A stretch of DNA of 64,000 bases from Monomorium pharaonis (Eukaryota > Arthropoda > Insecta > Hymenoptera > Formicidae), in NCBI RefSeq assembly GCF_013373865.1, contig NC_050468.1, positions 6,448,510 to 6,512,509 of the forward strand, given 5' to 3'. The notes under the pieces are model-generated. The model was given only the letters and a program-made list of their open reading frames with translations, had not been told where the DNA came from and searched no databases. The position numbers were made by a program, and so were the translations under genes. Below are positions 61,701 through 64,000 of the stretch, in pieces (the first letter of the stretch is position 1; each line of letters opens with the position of its first letter).

Positions 61701-63969
61701 GATCAAGATTTTTGCACTGGTCTAGTAACACAATTTTTCTTCTATTCATCTAGAGTCTGACCTTTCTTTTTCCTTTCTTCAGTATAAAAACAGAATTGTC
61801 TCTTAACATTTTCAGCTGTAACATGCTTACTTGCATATGTGTAGATTGTGCACGATCCCTAAAAGACAAGAGAAGCCGTGAGAGCAGAGATTCAGAACAC
61901 AGGACCAACCACGATAGGAGTAGTGGGGAGGTGAGTATCTATTCAATATTAATGTAATTTAATGATTTAATGATTGTTTAATTTAATGATTGTTTATATA
62001 TAATGAAAAGAGTATGGTCACATCAATGCGCGCGCGCGTGTGTGTGTATGTGCGCGTGTGTGATAATCTTCAGAGTTATAATCATTCTTTTTTACTTCTA
62101 AGTATAATATGTATTATACCATGTATAAACGAATCTCTATTTTACCAAACAAACTAGAGAAAGAAAAGTAATTAAAAATTGCTTTTTAATTTTGGAAAGA
62201 TTTTGAATGTATATTATGCAAATTGCAATTCATATAAATAAGTATTTATTTCTTTTAAGCATGTATAACAACATAATGTTTGATTTTAATTAAAAATATT
62301 TTTTAACGTGTAGATGGACTGTCAGATATTTGCATATGGCCACAGTCCAATGAATTTATAAATTGCCTTAAAACTTTGCAATAAAAAAATATTTAGTATA
62401 TAATTATTGTGCCTTTTTTAGAGTGAATGTACTTGTATAATAATAATAATGATAATAATAATAATAATAAAAAATTTGTTCTTACATTTCTATAGATCTT
62501 ACATCCCTTAAAATTATCATCAAACTCATCAAGAGAATCTTCATCCCAGAGAAAACCATCACACAATTCTTGTCAGGTCAGTGTATTATAATTACATTTA
62601 TATTGACATCGGCTAAATTCAAAAATTTAAGTAAAATATAAAGTAATATTTTTAATCATACTATATATTTATTCAAATAGTAAAATTAGCACATTTAATT
62701 AATATATTTATGAATTTCAATGATTAAAACATTATTTATTAATATTCTAAAAAAAGTTTCTTTACATTCTTATTTATTGTACAATAATTTTAAATGACTA
62801 TGTATATAGTTCAATGTCTTAATAGACTCAAGAATATGGACGAATATAACTTCAACTTTTCGAACAAGTTTTGGAATTAATGGAAATATTCCCCATCTAT
62901 TCAATCGTTTCCGGAAATTTTAGAACAGTCTGTTTAGGATAAACGTGGTGATGAGCGAGGAGGTGCAACGGAACGAACGGCCAGATTTGGCGATTGGTCA
63001 GAACACATGAGTTCGTCGGGGAAGAAGTATTATTACAACTGCAAGACAGAAGTTTCTCAATGGGAAAAACCACGAGAGTGGATCAGTCGGACAGATAATC
63101 GTCAACGTCAATCTAGTGACTACTCCTCTAGGTCAAGTACGTCTAAATTTTTATGATTATTAAATTCGATATAAAATATTAAATGTATAGTGTGAATAAA
63201 AAAAAAGATAAAATAAAATAAGTTTTTGTCAAAGTAATTTAACTTTTCTGATAAATATAAAATATTTATAACTTAGAGGTTTGCAGTTATTTACAAATTT
63301 TACATTACAGAAAAACTTTATGAATAATTAATAAAATAAGCTCAATATATGTTTAATCTTTCGTACCCACTTGATATATATTATACAGTTTACTTTATGG
63401 CACAAATCATGAAAGAAAAGAAAATTTATATTGCTTTTGTGTGTATTATTTTTCAAAAAGATTAAGAGATGATTATATAAATTACATTTTGCATAAATAA
63501 TTAATAGTATTTTTTTAATATTTCAATAAAGTAATACTTTACCTTATATAAGAAATGTATAGGATTTTACTAAATCTAAATTTTTGTTGGGCAGGTCATG
63601 ATAAACATTCCAACTCGCGATCGAATAGCAGTAGCAGTATGCGAGATGGTAAATCGTCGCGACAGTCTGACAAACGAGAATATTGGAGCTTATGTAGCGC
63701 GAGCGGTGGTGGCAGTAGCAGAGATGATGTTTCTGCAAGGGAGAGGGAACGGGAAAAAGAACGGGAAAGGGAACGAGAGCGAGAACGAGAACGTGAACGA
63801 GAACGGGAACGAGAAAGAGAATCTAGAGAATGTAGAGAAGAAGTTAGTGTAGAACGTCAAACTCAAGATATGGATATCTCACCAGGCGATTCTACACCAA
63901 CTTCAGAACCCTTGACATCATCCTGCGCTCACGATCCACTGCCACAAGGGCCTGTTCTCCTGGCCGCTG
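58734..63969 (+). CDS. Wac: WAC orthologue (WW domain adaptor with coiled coil), 5' part, runs off the window
   Basis: Six exons: 58734-58871, 60875-61115, 61845-61930, 62496-62576, 62938-63136, 63595-63969. The last ends at a GT donor in phase 1, so the C-terminal part, which in the family includes the coiled coil, lies beyond the window. The N-terminus (HPYQNAKYSS, then RYEGRMRDSP) resembles vertebrate WAC. The WW domain spans about residues 201-230: GDWSEH, KKYYYN and SQWEKPREW, with signature tryptophans W202 and W224. Exon 6 encodes an Arg-Glu dipeptide run. From the family, WAC binds RNA polymerase II through the WW domain and the RNF20/40 ligase through its coiled coil to promote H2B ubiquitination; the fly homologue also acts in TORC1 regulation. 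The (CT)n array and CpG-rich DNA upstream suggest a shared promoter with gene B. Confidence 0.93.
59700..60874 (+). other. 3' part of WAC intron 1
   Basis: AT-rich sequence between the CpG-rich 5' half of WAC intron 1 and the exon 2 acceptor (TTGATTGTAG) at 60874. No extra exon was recognised. Confidence 0.5.
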
Positions 63970-64000
63970 GTACGTTCTTTTGTCCATCATATGCAAGATG

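Overview
This is eukaryotic, insect-type DNA, most likely from a hymenopteran such as an ant. That is an inference from spliced genes with GT-AG introns, AT-rich background alternating with CpG-rich islands, very many (CT)n/(GA)n arrays, a mariner-like transposase fragment and many short inverted-repeat elements. Only three protein genes can be supported, all in the right half of the window.

Layout. Positions 1-32,300 hold no gene I can defend. AT-rich DNA with miniature inverted-repeat elements (about 4.6, 6.3-6.7, 16.0-16.6 kb) and an inverted pair of mariner fragments (9.3-9.9 kb) alternates with CpG-rich, GA-repeat-rich islands (notably 10-15, 18-23.5 and 25.8-28.8 kb) that look like promoter, 5' UTR or enhancer DNA. 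Gene A (+) runs from 33,680 to 43,161 in seven exons and encodes about 1,641 residues. A 9 kb spacer follows, with repeats and several coding-looking exons on the minus strand. Gene B (-) runs from 56,145 to 52,707 in six exons (961 residues), with a probable further coding segment at 52,451-52,684. A CpG-rich divergent promoter region (56.9-58.7 kb) separates gene B from the insect orthologue of WAC (+), whose first six exons (58,734-63,969) are present before the window ends.

Main result. Genes A and B are diverged paralogues arranged tail to tail. They share a roughly 300-residue helical N-terminal region, the same order of intron phases, one pair of homologous exons of identical length, and a SUMO-interaction-type motif (IDLT after three hydrophobic residues, next to Lys/Arg clusters) at nearly the same residue number. 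Both carry SUMO-attachment-type motifs (hydrophobic-K-x-E) in long disordered tails. I do not recognise the family; a nuclear, SUMO-linked scaffold or chromatin role is an inference. Gene B shows a 22-base direct repeat at its stop codon that separates it from a well-formed downstream reading frame.

WAC is, from family knowledge, a WW-domain adaptor linking RNA polymerase II transcription to histone H2B ubiquitination and also acting in TORC1/autophagy control. It is head to head with gene B. No direct functional link among the three genes is visible beyond a probable nuclear location.
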